Source of the DNA: RGIG1995 sp045652425
Lineage (GTDB): Bacteria; Bacillota; Clostridia; Oscillospirales; CAG-272
Assembly: GCA_045652425.1 (NCBI GenBank)
Contig: JAZRUG010000011.1
Span: forward strand, 1 to 64,000
Reading direction: 5' to 3'
Length of the DNA stretch: 64,000 bases
Each line of letters starts with the position of its first letter. The first letter of the stretch is position 1. A program made the translations under genes and the position numbers. Positions 33,391-41,951 of the stretch are shown here, piece after piece. The notes under the pieces are model-generated. The model was not told where the DNA came from, did not search any database, and saw nothing but the letters and a program-made list of their open reading frames with translations.

Positions 33391-33419
33391 ATTTTACACT
33401 AAACCCTAAAAAATGTCAA
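33391..33419 (-). promoter_or_regulatory. Promoter of guaB
   Basis: Minus strand TTGACA (33419-33414), 17 bases, TAAAAT (33396-33391). Confidence 0.8.
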
Positions 33420-33572
33420 TATAAATTGAAAAAATGACTTATAATTTTTTATTTATAATTTTTTGTTTTTTTGAAAAGAAGAAAAATGAAAATTGATATA
33501 TTTCCAAATTGAATTTTTTATGCACAAAACAACGAAAAGTGGAAAAAATAAATTTTAAATTTGCTATAATTA

Positions 33573-33601
33573 TTGACAGAAAAGATTATAAATTGTATTA
33601 T
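33573..33601 (+). promoter_or_regulatory. Promoter of the sialidase-like gene
   Basis: TTGACA (33573-33578), 17 bases, TATTAT (33596-33601). Confidence 0.8.
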
Positions 33602-33687
33602 GATTTTAAGGGTAATAATGTTGAACGATAACTTTAAGCAAAAACAAAATTACACATATAACTTATATTTTCGTGGAGGAATGAACT

Positions 33688-34791
33688 ATGAAAATAATTA
33701 AAGAGGGAATAGTATTCCAAAAAGAAGACGGACCTTTCAGATATAATGCTTGGTCTACAGTTTGCAGAGATAAAAACGGAAGACTTTATGCAGCTTGGTC
33801 CGGAGAAAGAGTTCAGCACGTATGTCCATTTGGAAAAAACCTTATGTCTGTTAGTGATGACGGTGGCGAGACATGGAGCTGTCCGATGATAATAAATGAT
33901 ACTTGGCTTGATGACCGTGATGCAGGTATTACAGATCTTGGTGACGGTAAGCTTATTGTTTCGTATTTCCACAATAATAAGGGTATATATCTTAATCAGC
34001 TTGAAAGAATAGAAAAGGGTACGGAAGAGTATTCAAGGGCTATGACTATGGCTTACGTTGATGAATATAACAGAATGCCCGACGGAGAGTTTTACAATGC
34101 CGGTTCATATACAAGGCTTTCTCGTGACGGCGGAAAAAGCTGGGAAAAGGCAAATGAGGCACCTGTTACATCTCCTCACGGACCTATCCTTCTCAGTAAC
34201 GGTAAATTGGGATGGCTCGGAAGATCAATCAAAAAAGATGAATATGGAGAAGCTGTTTATTATGCAGAAAGCAGCGATTACGGCAAGAGCTGGGAGATAA
34301 TTGCAGAAATAGAGCAGCCCGATGACTTGGTTTACAACGACAGCAAAGGAAAAGACCTTTTGTATTGCGAACCTGATATAGTTGAGCTTGACGACGGTGT
34401 ATTGCTTGGATCTATTCGTATTCAAACATACACAAAGGGTGATAACACTTATACAATGTACAATACTTTTTCTTACGATGGAGGTAAAACCTGGACTAAA
34501 GTAGAGGATACTAAAATAATAGGTGCTCCTCCTCATTTGCTTAAGCTTCGAGATGGCAGAATCGTGAATACTTATGGCAGACGAGAAGTTCCTCACAGTA
34601 TAAGGGGAGTTATAAGCGAGGACGGCGGTAAAACCTGGAGTGAGGAGTTTACTCTTTCTGAATGTCCCAACAGAGATTTGGGTTATCCTTCTACAGTTGA
34701 GCTTGATGACGGAACCCTTGTGACTGTTTATTACAAGATAGTTCCTCCGGCAACCAAGACTGCAATTTGTTACACCAAGTGGAAAATATAA
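33688..34791 (+). CDS. Cytoplasmic sialidase-family (BNR/Asp-box) protein
   Basis: 367 residues forming a six-bladed propeller. Four Asp-boxes are visible: SDDGGETWS (about 51), SRDGGKSWE (about 148), SYDGGKTWT (about 261) and SEDGGKTWS (about 310). The strands between carry FRYNAWSTVCR and ITDLGDGKL. No signal peptide, so unlike secreted sialidases it would act on imported sugars. The arginine triad of true sialidases cannot be assigned with confidence, so the substrate is open. It is the first of a carbohydrate gene group (GH36-like enzyme, AEC carrier, DeoR regulator). Confidence 0.82.
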   Translation: MKIIKEGIVFQKEDGPFRYNAWSTVCRDKNGRLYAAWSGERVQHVCPFGKNLMSVSDDGGETWSCPMIINDTWLDDRDAGITDLGDGKLIVSYFHNNKGIYLNQLERIEKGTEEYSRAMTMAYVDEYNRMPDGEFYNAGSYTRLSRDGGKSWEKANEAPVTSPHGPILLSNGKLGWLGRSIKKDEYGEAVYYAESSDYGKSWEIIAEIEQPDDLVYNDSKGKDLLYCEPDIVELDDGVLLGSIRIQTYTKGDNTYTMYNTFSYDGGKTWTKVEDTKIIGAPPHLLKLRDGRIVNTYGRREVPHSIRGVISEDGGKTWSEEFTLSECPNRDLGYPSTVELDDGTLVTVYYKIVPPATKTAICYTKWKI

Positions 34792-34799
34792 AAAAACAT

Positions 34800-34832
34800 A
34801 ATACACACCTGTAAAAAATTCAGGTGTGTATT
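34800..34832 (+). terminator. Hairpin after the sialidase-like gene
   Basis: Perfect 12-bp stem AATACACACCTG/CAGGTGTGTATT. It lacks a following T run, so it may be a weak terminator or an mRNA-stabilising stem between two genes. Confidence 0.5.
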
Positions 34833-34885
34833 GGTGTATATAGGTTATAAACTGGTGTTTGTATTTATAAATGGAGAAGATAGTT

Positions 34886-36577
34886 ATGAAAGAAAAGTGT
34901 ATATGTGAGCTTGATAGAGGAAAACTGACGGTTGGAAACAGTTTGTTTACCATTACACAAGAGCGCGTTGAATCTGTAGAGAAGAATATGTGCGACAATA
35001 TGGGGCTTTCACAAGTGTTTTTACAGATTAAGGCTAGTGTGGACGGCGTTGAACGCGAGTACAACGTATGGGAAGACCTTTCTGTAATTGAGATGCCTAT
35101 GTACGAAGGAGTTTTTGAATATCAGATAAATGAAACAAACCTTTATCTGCGTGTAATAAAACTTTTTGCGGTAACCGATTATCACGACGATTTTGTTTCC
35201 GAATCGAAATGTTGTATGTTTCGCGGAAAAATTGCAAAGCAAAGCGGTAATATCTTCTTTCTTGATAATCCTTTGGAAAAAGAATCAATATTATTTATTT
35301 CTACGGCGCCTGATTATGTTAAGGCTACTATTACGGTTGAAGATGGAGTAGCGAAGGTTGATACAGCGGGACACGGATTGGTTGTCGGTAAATGCTGTAC
35401 TAAAGACAGCGAAGCTCTTGTTCGCGCTTGGTACAGACGCAAGTGTAAGCCGACAGAACTTTATACGATGGCTAATACTTGGGGCGATTATAATGCCTAC
35501 CGTCGTGTTGCAGATGATTTTATTAAAGAAGAGATAAGTGCGGCATCAAAACTTGGTCTGGATACCCTGCAAATTGATGACGGTTGGCAAAGTGGAAACA
35601 CTGATGATCCAACTATAAGGGACGAGAAAAACAGACGTACTTTCCTTGATGGATTCTGGGACCTGAAGGTCGAAAGATTCAGAAAAGGTATGGAAGAAAT
35701 GCGTGACTATGCCGCAGAAAAGAAAGTAAATCTTGGACTTTGGTTTGCTCCCGACAGTCAGTACTGCTATACGCGTATGGAAAGAGACATTTCCGTATTG
35801 GAGAATGCATATAAGCATTGGGGAATGAGATATTTTAAATTCGATATGCTTTATGTTGAGAATATGGATATGTATAAGAAGTTTGAAGAAATGCTTCATA
35901 AAGTCTATTCATTCGGCGACGACGTATTCGTACAGCTTGACGTAACGAACGGCATAAGATGCGGATATCTCGGTGTAACCCAGTTCGGCAGAATTTTTGC
36001 TGAAAACAGATATACCAAGCTCAGAACGTATTATCCTCACAGAACTTTGCATAACCTTTGGAATATATGTAAGTTTATTCCTTCATTTAAGTTCCAGTTT
36101 GAGTTGGTTAATCCTACTCTTAATGCAGATGTGTATGGCGATGATGATGTTTTCGCCCCCATACATTATGATATGGACTATTTGTTTGCAGTAACTATGA
36201 TGTCGAATCCGTTGTTCTGGATGGAGGTACAGTTCCTCCCCGAAAAGCAAAGATTTGAGCTTAACAGAGTTATGCCTGTTTGGAAGGAAATCAGAAACGA
36301 ATTGGCAAATGCCGACGTGGTTCCTGTAGGTGAACGTCCCGACGGAACTGCATTTACCGGGTTTGTTGCATATACTTCTGACGGTAAAAAAGCATATCTT
36401 CTCGCATTCAGAGAGGTTACTGAAGAGAATAACTATACCTTTACTGTTGATAAGTTTATAAAAAAATCAAAAATACTTGCATCAAACTGCAATGTCGTGT
36501 ATAATACCGTTGGCGGTAAGATTGATGTAACTTTTGCTAAAAAACGTTCCTATGCATTGATTGAGCTCGAATTATAA
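34886..36577 (+). CDS. GH36-like alpha-galactosidase family protein
   Basis: 563 residues. An N-terminal beta-sandwich (about 1-190) is followed by a GH31/GH36-clan TIM barrel: NTWGDYNAYRR, LDTLQIDDGWQ, LGLWFAPDSQY and YFKFDML, where Asp is the expected nucleophile. The GH36 acid/base segment is replaced by FGRIFAENRY, so the activity may differ from alpha-galactosidase. Cytoplasmic. The second ATG (34886) is preferred because GGAGAAG precedes it by nine bases; ATG 34871 has no ribosome site. It lies between the sialidase-like gene and a carrier gene. Confidence 0.78.
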   Translation: MKEKCICELDRGKLTVGNSLFTITQERVESVEKNMCDNMGLSQVFLQIKASVDGVEREYNVWEDLSVIEMPMYEGVFEYQINETNLYLRVIKLFAVTDYHDDFVSESKCCMFRGKIAKQSGNIFFLDNPLEKESILFISTAPDYVKATITVEDGVAKVDTAGHGLVVGKCCTKDSEALVRAWYRRKCKPTELYTMANTWGDYNAYRRVADDFIKEEISAASKLGLDTLQIDDGWQSGNTDDPTIRDEKNRRTFLDGFWDLKVERFRKGMEEMRDYAAEKKVNLGLWFAPDSQYCYTRMERDISVLENAYKHWGMRYFKFDMLYVENMDMYKKFEEMLHKVYSFGDDVFVQLDVTNGIRCGYLGVTQFGRIFAENRYTKLRTYYPHRTLHNLWNICKFIPSFKFQFELVNPTLNADVYGDDDVFAPIHYDMDYLFAVTMMSNPLFWMEVQFLPEKQRFELNRVMPVWKEIRNELANADVVPVGERPDGTAFTGFVAYTSDGKKAYLLAFREVTEENNYTFTVDKFIKKSKILASNCNVVYNTVGGKIDVTFAKKRSYALIELEL

Positions 36578-36604
36578 CTACAAGAAAAGAGACGGTTTAT
36601 AAAA

Positions 36605-37588
36605 ATGTTGGAAAGCTTTATTTACAGTTTTAATTCCGTAATGCCGATAGTACTTTTAGTGTTGTTTGGAATGTTTCTTCGAAAGATAAACTTTTTGAAG
36701 GACGATTTTTGCACTATAGCCGACAAGCTTGTTTTTAACGTGGCTTTGCCTATGGAACTTATAAGGTCTGTCGGTACCACTGATTTTAAAACTATTTTTG
36801 CAAAAGATAATATGAGTGTTACTGTTTTCTTCTTTTTTGCAATAACCGTTGCATTCATTTTTTGTTGCATAGGCGTGAAGTTCTTTTTAAAAGAAAATGC
36901 CCAACGTGGTGTTTTTATACAAGGTGCGATAAGAGGTAATTATGCCATATTCGCCCTTCCGCTTGCTTTTAATATGTTTGGTGAATCGGGAAGAGTTTCG
37001 GCATCAATGGTTTTGCCAATCATCATAATAATGTATAATTTTCTTACTGTAATTGCTTTTAGTATATATGCTCCAAGAGTTGAAGATAAAAAAGGTCTGT
37101 TGGATATTGTTGTTCAGATTGGTAAATCTACGGCAAAAAACCCAATGATATTGGCTATTGTTGTTGCATTGCTTATGTCTTTTACGGAGAGTAAAATTGG
37201 TGTTTTTGTTCCAAACTTTATTATGGAGGCTGTCGGAGACGTTGCGGCATTGGCGGTTCCTCTGTCTTTGATAAGCATTGGTGTGAATTTTGATCCGAAG
37301 AGATTGAAAAATGGTCTTGGAATAGCTTTCTGGTGTATGATTGCAAAGAATATTGCTCTTCCGGCACTTGCTCTTACAGTTGGCATTTTGCTGGGATTTA
37401 GGGGTATACCCTTGACTTTAATATTGTTGTCGCTCGGTGGACCTACCGCTGTATCAAGCTACATAATGGCAAAGAATTTGCATGGAGATGCAGAACTTGC
37501 AAGTAAGATATTGCTTTTGTCAACGATATGCAGTCTCGGAACAATGTTTGGATTTATATTTATTCTTAAACAGTTTGCATTTATATGA
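36605..37588 (+). CDS. AEC family transporter (auxin efflux carrier-like permease)
   Basis: 327 residues with about ten membrane segments. An N-terminal half (FNSVMPIVLLVLFGMFLRK, then VFNVALPMELI) and a C-terminal repeat (LAVPLSLISIGVNF, PLTLILLSLGGPTAVSSYIMA) match the AEC/malate-efflux carrier fold. Such carriers move organic acids or related small anions. It starts 27 bases after the GH36-like gene and is terminated at 37601, so it may import or export a product of the two upstream enzymes. Confidence 0.88.
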   Translation: MLESFIYSFNSVMPIVLLVLFGMFLRKINFLKDDFCTIADKLVFNVALPMELIRSVGTTDFKTIFAKDNMSVTVFFFFAITVAFIFCCIGVKFFLKENAQRGVFIQGAIRGNYAIFALPLAFNMFGESGRVSASMVLPIIIIMYNFLTVIAFSIYAPRVEDKKGLLDIVVQIGKSTAKNPMILAIVVALLMSFTESKIGVFVPNFIMEAVGDVAALAVPLSLISIGVNFDPKRLKNGLGIAFWCMIAKNIALPALALTVGILLGFRGIPLTLILLSLGGPTAVSSYIMAKNLHGDAELASKILLLSTICSLGTMFGFIFILKQFAFI

Positions 37589-37600
37589 AAAAACTCAAGT

Positions 37601-37638
37601 GGGATAGGCGTTTCTTTCGCTTATCCCATATTTTTTTA
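37601..37638 (+). terminator. Terminator of the sialidase/GH36/AEC group
   Basis: Stem GGGATAGGCG/CGCTTATCCC followed by ATATTTTTTTATA. Confidence 0.8.
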
Positions 37639-37681
37639 TATATTATAAAAAATCTTGATAGAAATGAAAACGCATATTCTC

Positions 37682-37711
37682 TTGACGAATGGGAATAGTT
37701 TGTTGTAGAAT
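37682..37711 (+). promoter_or_regulatory. Promoter of the DeoR-type regulator
   Basis: TTGACG (37682-37687), 18 bases, TAGAAT (37706-37711). Confidence 0.7.
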
Positions 37712-37745
37712 AAAGTCAGATTATTTTGTTTTTGAGGTTGGTTTT

Positions 37746-38507
37746 ATGCGGCTTGAAAGATTTGATAGAATAATTGAACATTTGAAGGCAAAAGGACGGG
37801 CGGGATTTGCCGAATTTGCTGAACTTAACGGTGTATCGGTTGATACCGTAAGACGCGATCTTGCGGAAATGGAAGAAAGAGGCCTTGTAAGACGCGTACG
37901 AGGTGGAGCCGTTATATGCGATGATGATCCCGGCAAAAAAAGCTTTGGAATCAGAAGTGTTCTTCATCACGATGAAAAGATAGAGCTTTGTAAAGGACTC
38001 GAACATATTATAACCGAGGGGCAGACAGTTGCTTTGAACAACGGTACGACCAATATAGAAGCGGCGAAGTATCTTTGCGAAAAATTTAACCGTCTTACTA
38101 TAATAACGAACAGTCTTGCAGTTTTGGGATATATGCTTGAACGCAGAAAGTTTAACGTAATTGTCCCCGGCGGCTTTGTTGATATACAGGAAAAAAGCCT
38201 TTACGGAAGCCATTGCGAAGCTGATATAAAGAATTATAATATAGACGTTGCGTTGCTTGCCGTGAATGCCGTATCGTTAACAAAAGGTATAACGGATTTC
38301 CGTTTTAACGAGGTCGGAATAATTAACGCGATGCTCGAAAGTGCGCAAAAGAAATACGTACTTGCAGATTCGAGTAAGTTTGAATCTGTTTCGTGCGTAA
38401 ATATTTGTTCTATTAGTAAAATCGATGGATTTTTGACCGATAAATTTTTATCAGACGAAACATCTGAACTTTACAAAAAAAGAGGATGCACGTTATATAC
38501 AAATTAA
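37746..38507 (+). CDS. DeoR/GlpR family transcriptional regulator
   Basis: 253 residues. The N-terminal winged HTH (RFDRIIEHLKAKGRAGFAEFAELN, then VSVDTVRRDLAEMEERGLV) is followed by RRVRGGAV and a sugar-phosphate-binding DeoRC domain (NNGTTNIEAAKYL, TIITNSLAVL, VVPGG-like IVPGGFV). Such regulators repress sugar catabolic operons and release on binding a phosphorylated sugar. Start 37746 has GAGGTTGG just before it and begins with the HTH. It probably controls the adjacent carbohydrate genes; the inducer is unknown. Confidence 0.9.
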   Translation: MRLERFDRIIEHLKAKGRAGFAEFAELNGVSVDTVRRDLAEMEERGLVRRVRGGAVICDDDPGKKSFGIRSVLHHDEKIELCKGLEHIITEGQTVALNNGTTNIEAAKYLCEKFNRLTIITNSLAVLGYMLERRKFNVIVPGGFVDIQEKSLYGSHCEADIKNYNIDVALLAVNAVSLTKGITDFRFNEVGIINAMLESAQKKYVLADSSKFESVSCVNICSISKIDGFLTDKFLSDETSELYKKRGCTLYTN

Positions 38508-38509
38508 AA

Positions 38510-38540
38510 AAACTGCCTTGGAAGGCAGTTTTTTGTTTTA
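38510..38540. terminator. Bidirectional terminator between DeoR and MscS genes
   Basis: Stem AAAACTGCCTT/AAGGCAGTTTT with TTTTTTGTTTTA on plus and TTTTTAATTTG on minus. Confidence 0.85.
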
Positions 38541-39347
38541 TTTATCAAGGTGTACATCAATCTGTTGATAGGGGATAATGATGCCATTTTTGTCGAATTC
38601 GTTTTTTATACCTTCTACAAGGTCAAATTTTAAATCCCAATATTTTTGCGCTTCGCACCATACACGGAGAGTAAATACAAGTGAATTATTTCCGTGGCTT
38701 GTAAGTCGGCAGAAGGGCACTGGATCTTTCAATGACGCTTCGTGTTCGGTTGTTTTTTCAAGAATAATGCTTTTTACTTTTTCAATATCTGAATTATATG
38801 CGACTGAAAAATCAATGTCAAGTCGTCTTGTTTTTTCTGCCGAATAGTTTGTAACCGAAGAATTCATCAAAGTGCCGTTTGGAATTGTTATGTGCTTGTT
38901 GTCAATAGTTTGAAGAACCGTGTAGAAAATGCTGATATCTTTTACCGTTCCCGAAAGACCTGCGGATTCAATGTAATCACCTACTCTGAACGGACGGAAA
39001 ATGAGGATCATAATTCCGCCTGCAAAGTTACTGAATGCACCTTGAAGTGCAAGGCCAATAGCAACGCCTGCAGTACCGAGTAATGCGATAAACGAGGTTG
39101 CGGGAATTCCGACAATAAGCGCGGCAGAAACAACGACCATAACGTCTAAAACGATTATGATTAAGTTGTTTAAAAATGAACGTACGCTCGGGTCCGCTTT
39201 TTGCATACCTTTTGAGTTTGAAGTTTTCTTTGCGATAGCTTTTGCGAGCTTAAGACCTATGCCTAAAACAAGCAATGCAAGTATAAGCTTTATTCCGGCA
39301 TTAACGCAAAAATCGGCAATTGTTTTTAATACGTTTTCGATATTCAA
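38538..39347 (-). CDS. mscS: Small-conductance mechanosensitive channel, MscS family
   Basis: About 269 residues with three membrane segments (the third is the pore helix, LGTAGVAIGLALQGAFSNFAGGI) followed by the beta domain (FRPFRVGDYIESAGLSGTVKDI) and the cytoplasmic vestibule. It releases solutes on hypo-osmotic shock. A TTG start at 39347 is supported by AAGGAG eight bases upstream; the longer ORF to 39410 runs through the promoter. Monocistronic. Confidence 0.92.
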   Translation of the reverse strand: MNIENVLKTIADFCVNAGIKLILALLVLGIGLKLAKAIAKKTSNSKGMQKADPSVRSFLNNLIIIVLDVMVVVSAALIVGIPATSFIALLGTAGVAIGLALQGAFSNFAGGIMILIFRPFRVGDYIESAGLSGTVKDISIFYTVLQTIDNKHITIPNGTLMNSSVTNYSAEKTRRLDIDFSVAYNSDIEKVKSIILEKTTEHEASLKDPVPFCRLTSHGNNSLVFTLRVWCEAQKYWDLKFDLVEGIKNEFDKNGIIIPYQQIDVHLDK

Positions 39348-39381
39348 AAAAAACACTCCTTTTTGAGTATGATATACATGT

Positions 39382-39410
39382 ATAATAATATATTTTTTCC
39401 AAAAAATCAA
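39382..39410 (-). promoter_or_regulatory. Promoter of mscS
   Basis: Minus strand TTGATT (39410-39405), 17 bases, TATTAT (39387-39382). Confidence 0.7.
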
Positions 39411-39425
39411 GTGGGGAAATTACAT

Positions 39426-39455
39426 AAAGCGGCTGTTTTGCTATACAGCCGCTTT
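39426..39455 (-). terminator. Terminator of spoVAD-spoVAE
   Basis: Stem AAAGCGGCTGT/ACAGCCGCTTT with a modest T-rich tail (TATGTAATTT) on the minus strand. Confidence 0.6.
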
Positions 39456-39461
39456 AAATGA

Positions 39462-39815
39462 TTATTTTGGGTGTCCTTTGAATACAAGAGATGTGATATA
39501 TGCAAAGAATATTGCGGCGCATATTCCGCCCGACGTTCCCGTAAGACCGCCTGTGAGAATACCTATTGCGCCTTGATCTTGTATTGCTTTTTGTATGCCT
39601 TTGGCAAGGGAATAACCAAATCCGGTAAGTGGTGTCGTTGCTCCGCAACCTGCAAATTTTACTAAGGGTTCATATAGTCCGATGCCTGTTAAAACAACGC
39701 CCGATATAACATATACAACCAATATTCTTGCAGGGTTGAGCTTTGTTTTGTCTATTAATATTTGGGCGATAACGCACAATATACCGCCTATGATAAAGGC
39801 TTTTAAATAATCCAT
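39462..39815 (-). CDS. spoVAE: Stage V sporulation protein AE (SpoVAE)
   Basis: 117 residues, four membrane segments, with the family segments FIIGGILCVIAQILIDKTKLNPARILV, GATTPLTGFGYSLAKGI and GILTGGLTGTSGGICAAI. SpoVAE is part of the inner-membrane SpoVA channel that moves dipicolinic acid into the forespore and out on germination. It starts four bases after spoVAD. spoVAC lies apart at 49586. Confidence 0.93.
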   Translation of the reverse strand: MDYLKAFIIGGILCVIAQILIDKTKLNPARILVVYVISGVVLTGIGLYEPLVKFAGCGATTPLTGFGYSLAKGIQKAIQDQGAIGILTGGLTGTSGGICAAIFFAYITSLVFKGHPK

Positions 39816-39819
39816 TGTT

Positions 39820-40818
39820 TTATTCTCCTTTTATATGCAAGAGGTGGGCTATTCCCGGGATAGACTGACCTTGCTGTACGCTTGACGGACTCATAAGCGC
39901 CCCTGTTCCCAAAAACAGAACGTCTTTCAGTTTACCGGAACATAGCTCGTTATATATGTGAGACGCAAATACAACTGCCGAACAACCGCACCCCGAACCG
40001 CCTGCGTGCATATCTTGTTTTTTTCTGTCATATATCATAAGACCGCAGTCGTCGTATTGTTTTCCCATATCATAACCTTTTCCAAGCATAAGCTCTTTCA
40101 CTATTCTGTGTCCCTCGTACCCCAAATCGCCCGTAACTATAAGGTCGTAATCTTGCGGCTTTGTCTTACTTTGTTCAAAAAAACGCGAAAGTGTATCTAT
40201 AGCAGCGGGAGCCATAGCCGCGCCCATATTGTTTATGTCGGTGATGCCTCTGTCGACGGTCTTTCCGGGGAGAACTTCTGCTATAACAGGACCTTTTCCT
40301 TCGTTTGACACGATATACGCGCCCGAGCCTGTAACTGTCCATTGCGAAGTGGGAGTATGTTGACCGCCGTACTCAAGAGGATATCTGAACTGCCTTTCGG
40401 CAGAACAGTTATGCGAAGAAGTAACGGCAACCGTCTTATTGAATACACCAAATCCAACTGTAAGAGACGACAACAATAATCCCTCTGCCGCAGTAGAACA
40501 AGCACCGTACAGACCGAAAAAGGGTATATCAAAGTCGAGCAGACCGTAGTTTGAGCTTACACACTGGTTTGTAAGGTCGCCTGCAAACATTGCATCAATG
40601 TCACAGTCTTTAAGTTCTGCTTTTTGCATTACGTGTTTTACTGCGAGTCTTTGCATTTCGCTTTCGCTTTTTTCCCAAGTATCTTGATTAAATCTGTCCC
40701 TTTCATCAACGATATCGAATTTGCTGCCTAAAGGTCCGTCTTTTTCTTTTTTGCCCACTACGGAACATGTTGCTATTATTTTCGGCGGTTTTTCAAATTT
40801 TATTATTTCATATTTCAT
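39820..40818 (-). CDS. spoVAD: Stage V sporulation protein AD (SpoVAD)
   Basis: 332 residues of thiolase-like fold. The protein binds dipicolinic acid and works with SpoVAC, SpoVAE and SpoVAF in its transport. Recognisable segments: FEKPPKIIATCSVVGKKE, GPLGSKFDIVDERDRF, YGACSTAAEGLLL, SSHNCSAERQFRYPLEYGGQ and GSGCGCSAVVFASHI. AGGTGA precedes the ATG. The upstream region carries a sigma-G-like promoter, as expected for a late forespore gene. Confidence 0.95.
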   Translation of the reverse strand: MKYEIIKFEKPPKIIATCSVVGKKEKDGPLGSKFDIVDERDRFNQDTWEKSESEMQRLAVKHVMQKAELKDCDIDAMFAGDLTNQCVSSNYGLLDFDIPFFGLYGACSTAAEGLLLSSLTVGFGVFNKTVAVTSSHNCSAERQFRYPLEYGGQHTPTSQWTVTGSGAYIVSNEGKGPVIAEVLPGKTVDRGITDINNMGAAMAPAAIDTLSRFFEQSKTKPQDYDLIVTGDLGYEGHRIVKELMLGKGYDMGKQYDDCGLMIYDRKKQDMHAGGSGCGCSAVVFASHIYNELCSGKLKDVLFLGTGALMSPSSVQQGQSIPGIAHLLHIKGE

Positions 40819-40849
40819 ATATTCACCTGTAATTTACTATTGATGTTTT

Positions 40850-40879
40850 TAGTATGTTCGTGTTTTTGCAGAGTATACT
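40850..40879 (-). promoter_or_regulatory. Forespore sigma-G-like promoter of spoVAD-spoVAE
   Basis: Minus strand AGTATA (40879-40874), 17 bases, CATACTA (40856-40850). The -10 CATACTA and the -35 with core ATA fit the sigma-G consensus known from Bacillus spoVA. Confidence 0.65.
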
Positions 40880-40971
40880 TTTTTGTTTGTTTATATTGAA
40901 AAATATGCAAAATATAGATTGTAATCATTTTGTTCCACAAAAAAGAGGAAAAAATAGTTGGAGTGAAAAAT

Positions 40972-41049
40972 ATGAATTATCGGGAAAAATATAAAAAAGC
41001 CGTAACTTTTAGTTACGACAACGGCACAAATAAAGAAGTATTGCTATAA
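40972..41049 (+). pseudogene. 25-codon internal-deletion remnant of a polysaccharide deacetylase gene
   Basis: An open frame of 25 codons with GGAG eight bases upstream. Residues 10-17 read AVTFSYDN and the end reads GTNKEVLL. The intact deacetylase at 47910-48623 has AITFSYDDG near its N-terminus and GTNKEVLL as its last eight residues. The remnant therefore joins the two ends of such a gene in frame, with about 230 codons lost. ACGGC occurs at both expected junction sites, which suggests a short-homology deletion. A translated peptide is possible but function is unlikely. Confidence 0.7.
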
Positions 41050-41077
41050 AAAATCTGCTGTTTTTAGCCGATTTTTT
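41047..41077 (-). terminator. Terminator of the nucleoside hydrolase/ribokinase operon
   Basis: AT-rich stem AAAAAATC.GC/GC.GATTTTTT, with TTTTTTATAG on the minus strand. It overlaps the last base of the ribokinase gene and the end of the deacetylase remnant. Confidence 0.5.
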
Positions 41078-41951
41078 ATATATTCACTTCATCTGCCGTA
41101 GGTATAGATACCGATGCGCCTTTGCGTGATACTGCGATTGATGAAGCTTTTGAAGCAAACTTCAATGCTGTGGCAATATCTTTGTTTTGTGATACTGCGT
41201 TAAGGAAATATCCTGTAAACGTATCGCCTGCGGCAGTTGTGTCAACTGTTTTAGCATCGTATATCGGCTGATAAAGCTCGGTGTTTTTGTTTTTAAACAT
41301 ACTGCCGTTTTTACCTAAAGTCAATACGAGATTGCTTTCGGGATATATTTTTATAAAATTACTTAATATTTCTTTAGGATTATTACTGCCGAAGAGGGCT
41401 TCTCCTTCGATTTCGTTGCAGAACCACCAGTCAACGTAATTAAGGGGAAGGGTTTTTATTTTGTCATTAAAGGGAGAGGGGTTAAATGCAATTTGCATCT
41501 TCTTGGCGTGTGCAATTTCAAATATAACGTTAAGACAATTTATTTCATTTTGCAGTAAAACCATATCTCCTTCATTTGCGTCTTGAAGAACGTCCTCTAT
41601 ATACTCTTTGTCTATAGCGTAATTTGTTCCCGCAAAAAGCAATATGCAGTTTTGACCTTCTTTGTTTACTTGGATAATAGCGTGTCCCGAGGGAGCGTTA
41701 ACAGTTTTTATTTTTGAAATTTTAACACCCGCATTTTTCATTTGTTCGACAAGGAATAATCCGTCGTTTCCGACAATTGCGCAGTGGATAACGTCAGCTC
41801 CGGCTTTGGCAAGGGCTATTGATTGATTAAGTCCTTTACCGCCCGGAAATATCTGCATATCATTTGAAGATAACGTTTCACCGGGGGAGACGAAGTGATC
41901 TACCGAATACACATAATCTATATTAAGAGAGCCTATACTGTAAATTTTCAT
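41076..41951 (-). CDS. rbsK: Ribokinase (PfkB family)
   Basis: 291 residues. It phosphorylates D-ribose to ribose-5-phosphate. Motifs: GSLNIDYVYSV, PGGKGLNQSIALAKAGADV (substrate loop) and TTAAGDTFTGYFLNAV with the catalytic Asp in GD. It overlaps the nucleoside hydrolase gene by four bases (ATGA), so ribose released from nucleosides can be phosphorylated at once. Confidence 0.9.
   Translation of the reverse strand: MKIYSIGSLNIDYVYSVDHFVSPGETLSSNDMQIFPGGKGLNQSIALAKAGADVIHCAIVGNDGLFLVEQMKNAGVKISKIKTVNAPSGHAIIQVNKEGQNCILLFAGTNYAIDKEYIEDVLQDANEGDMVLLQNEINCLNVIFEIAHAKKMQIAFNPSPFNDKIKTLPLNYVDWWFCNEIEGEALFGSNNPKEILSNFIKIYPESNLVLTLGKNGSMFKNKNTELYQPIYDAKTVDTTAAGDTFTGYFLNAVSQNKDIATALKFASKASSIAVSRKGASVSIPTADEVNI

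Larger units (their letters stand above)
33322..33687. other. AT-rich divergent promoter region guaB / sialidase-like gene
   Basis: 366 bp without a gene, over 75 percent AT by eye. It holds one promoter for each direction (listed separately). No purine riboswitch core or other leader structure is visible on the guaB side. Confidence 0.7.

Noticed and set aside
33322..33687. Purine riboswitch before guaB
   Set aside because: The spacer is AT-rich with a standard promoter and no conserved three-way-junction core.
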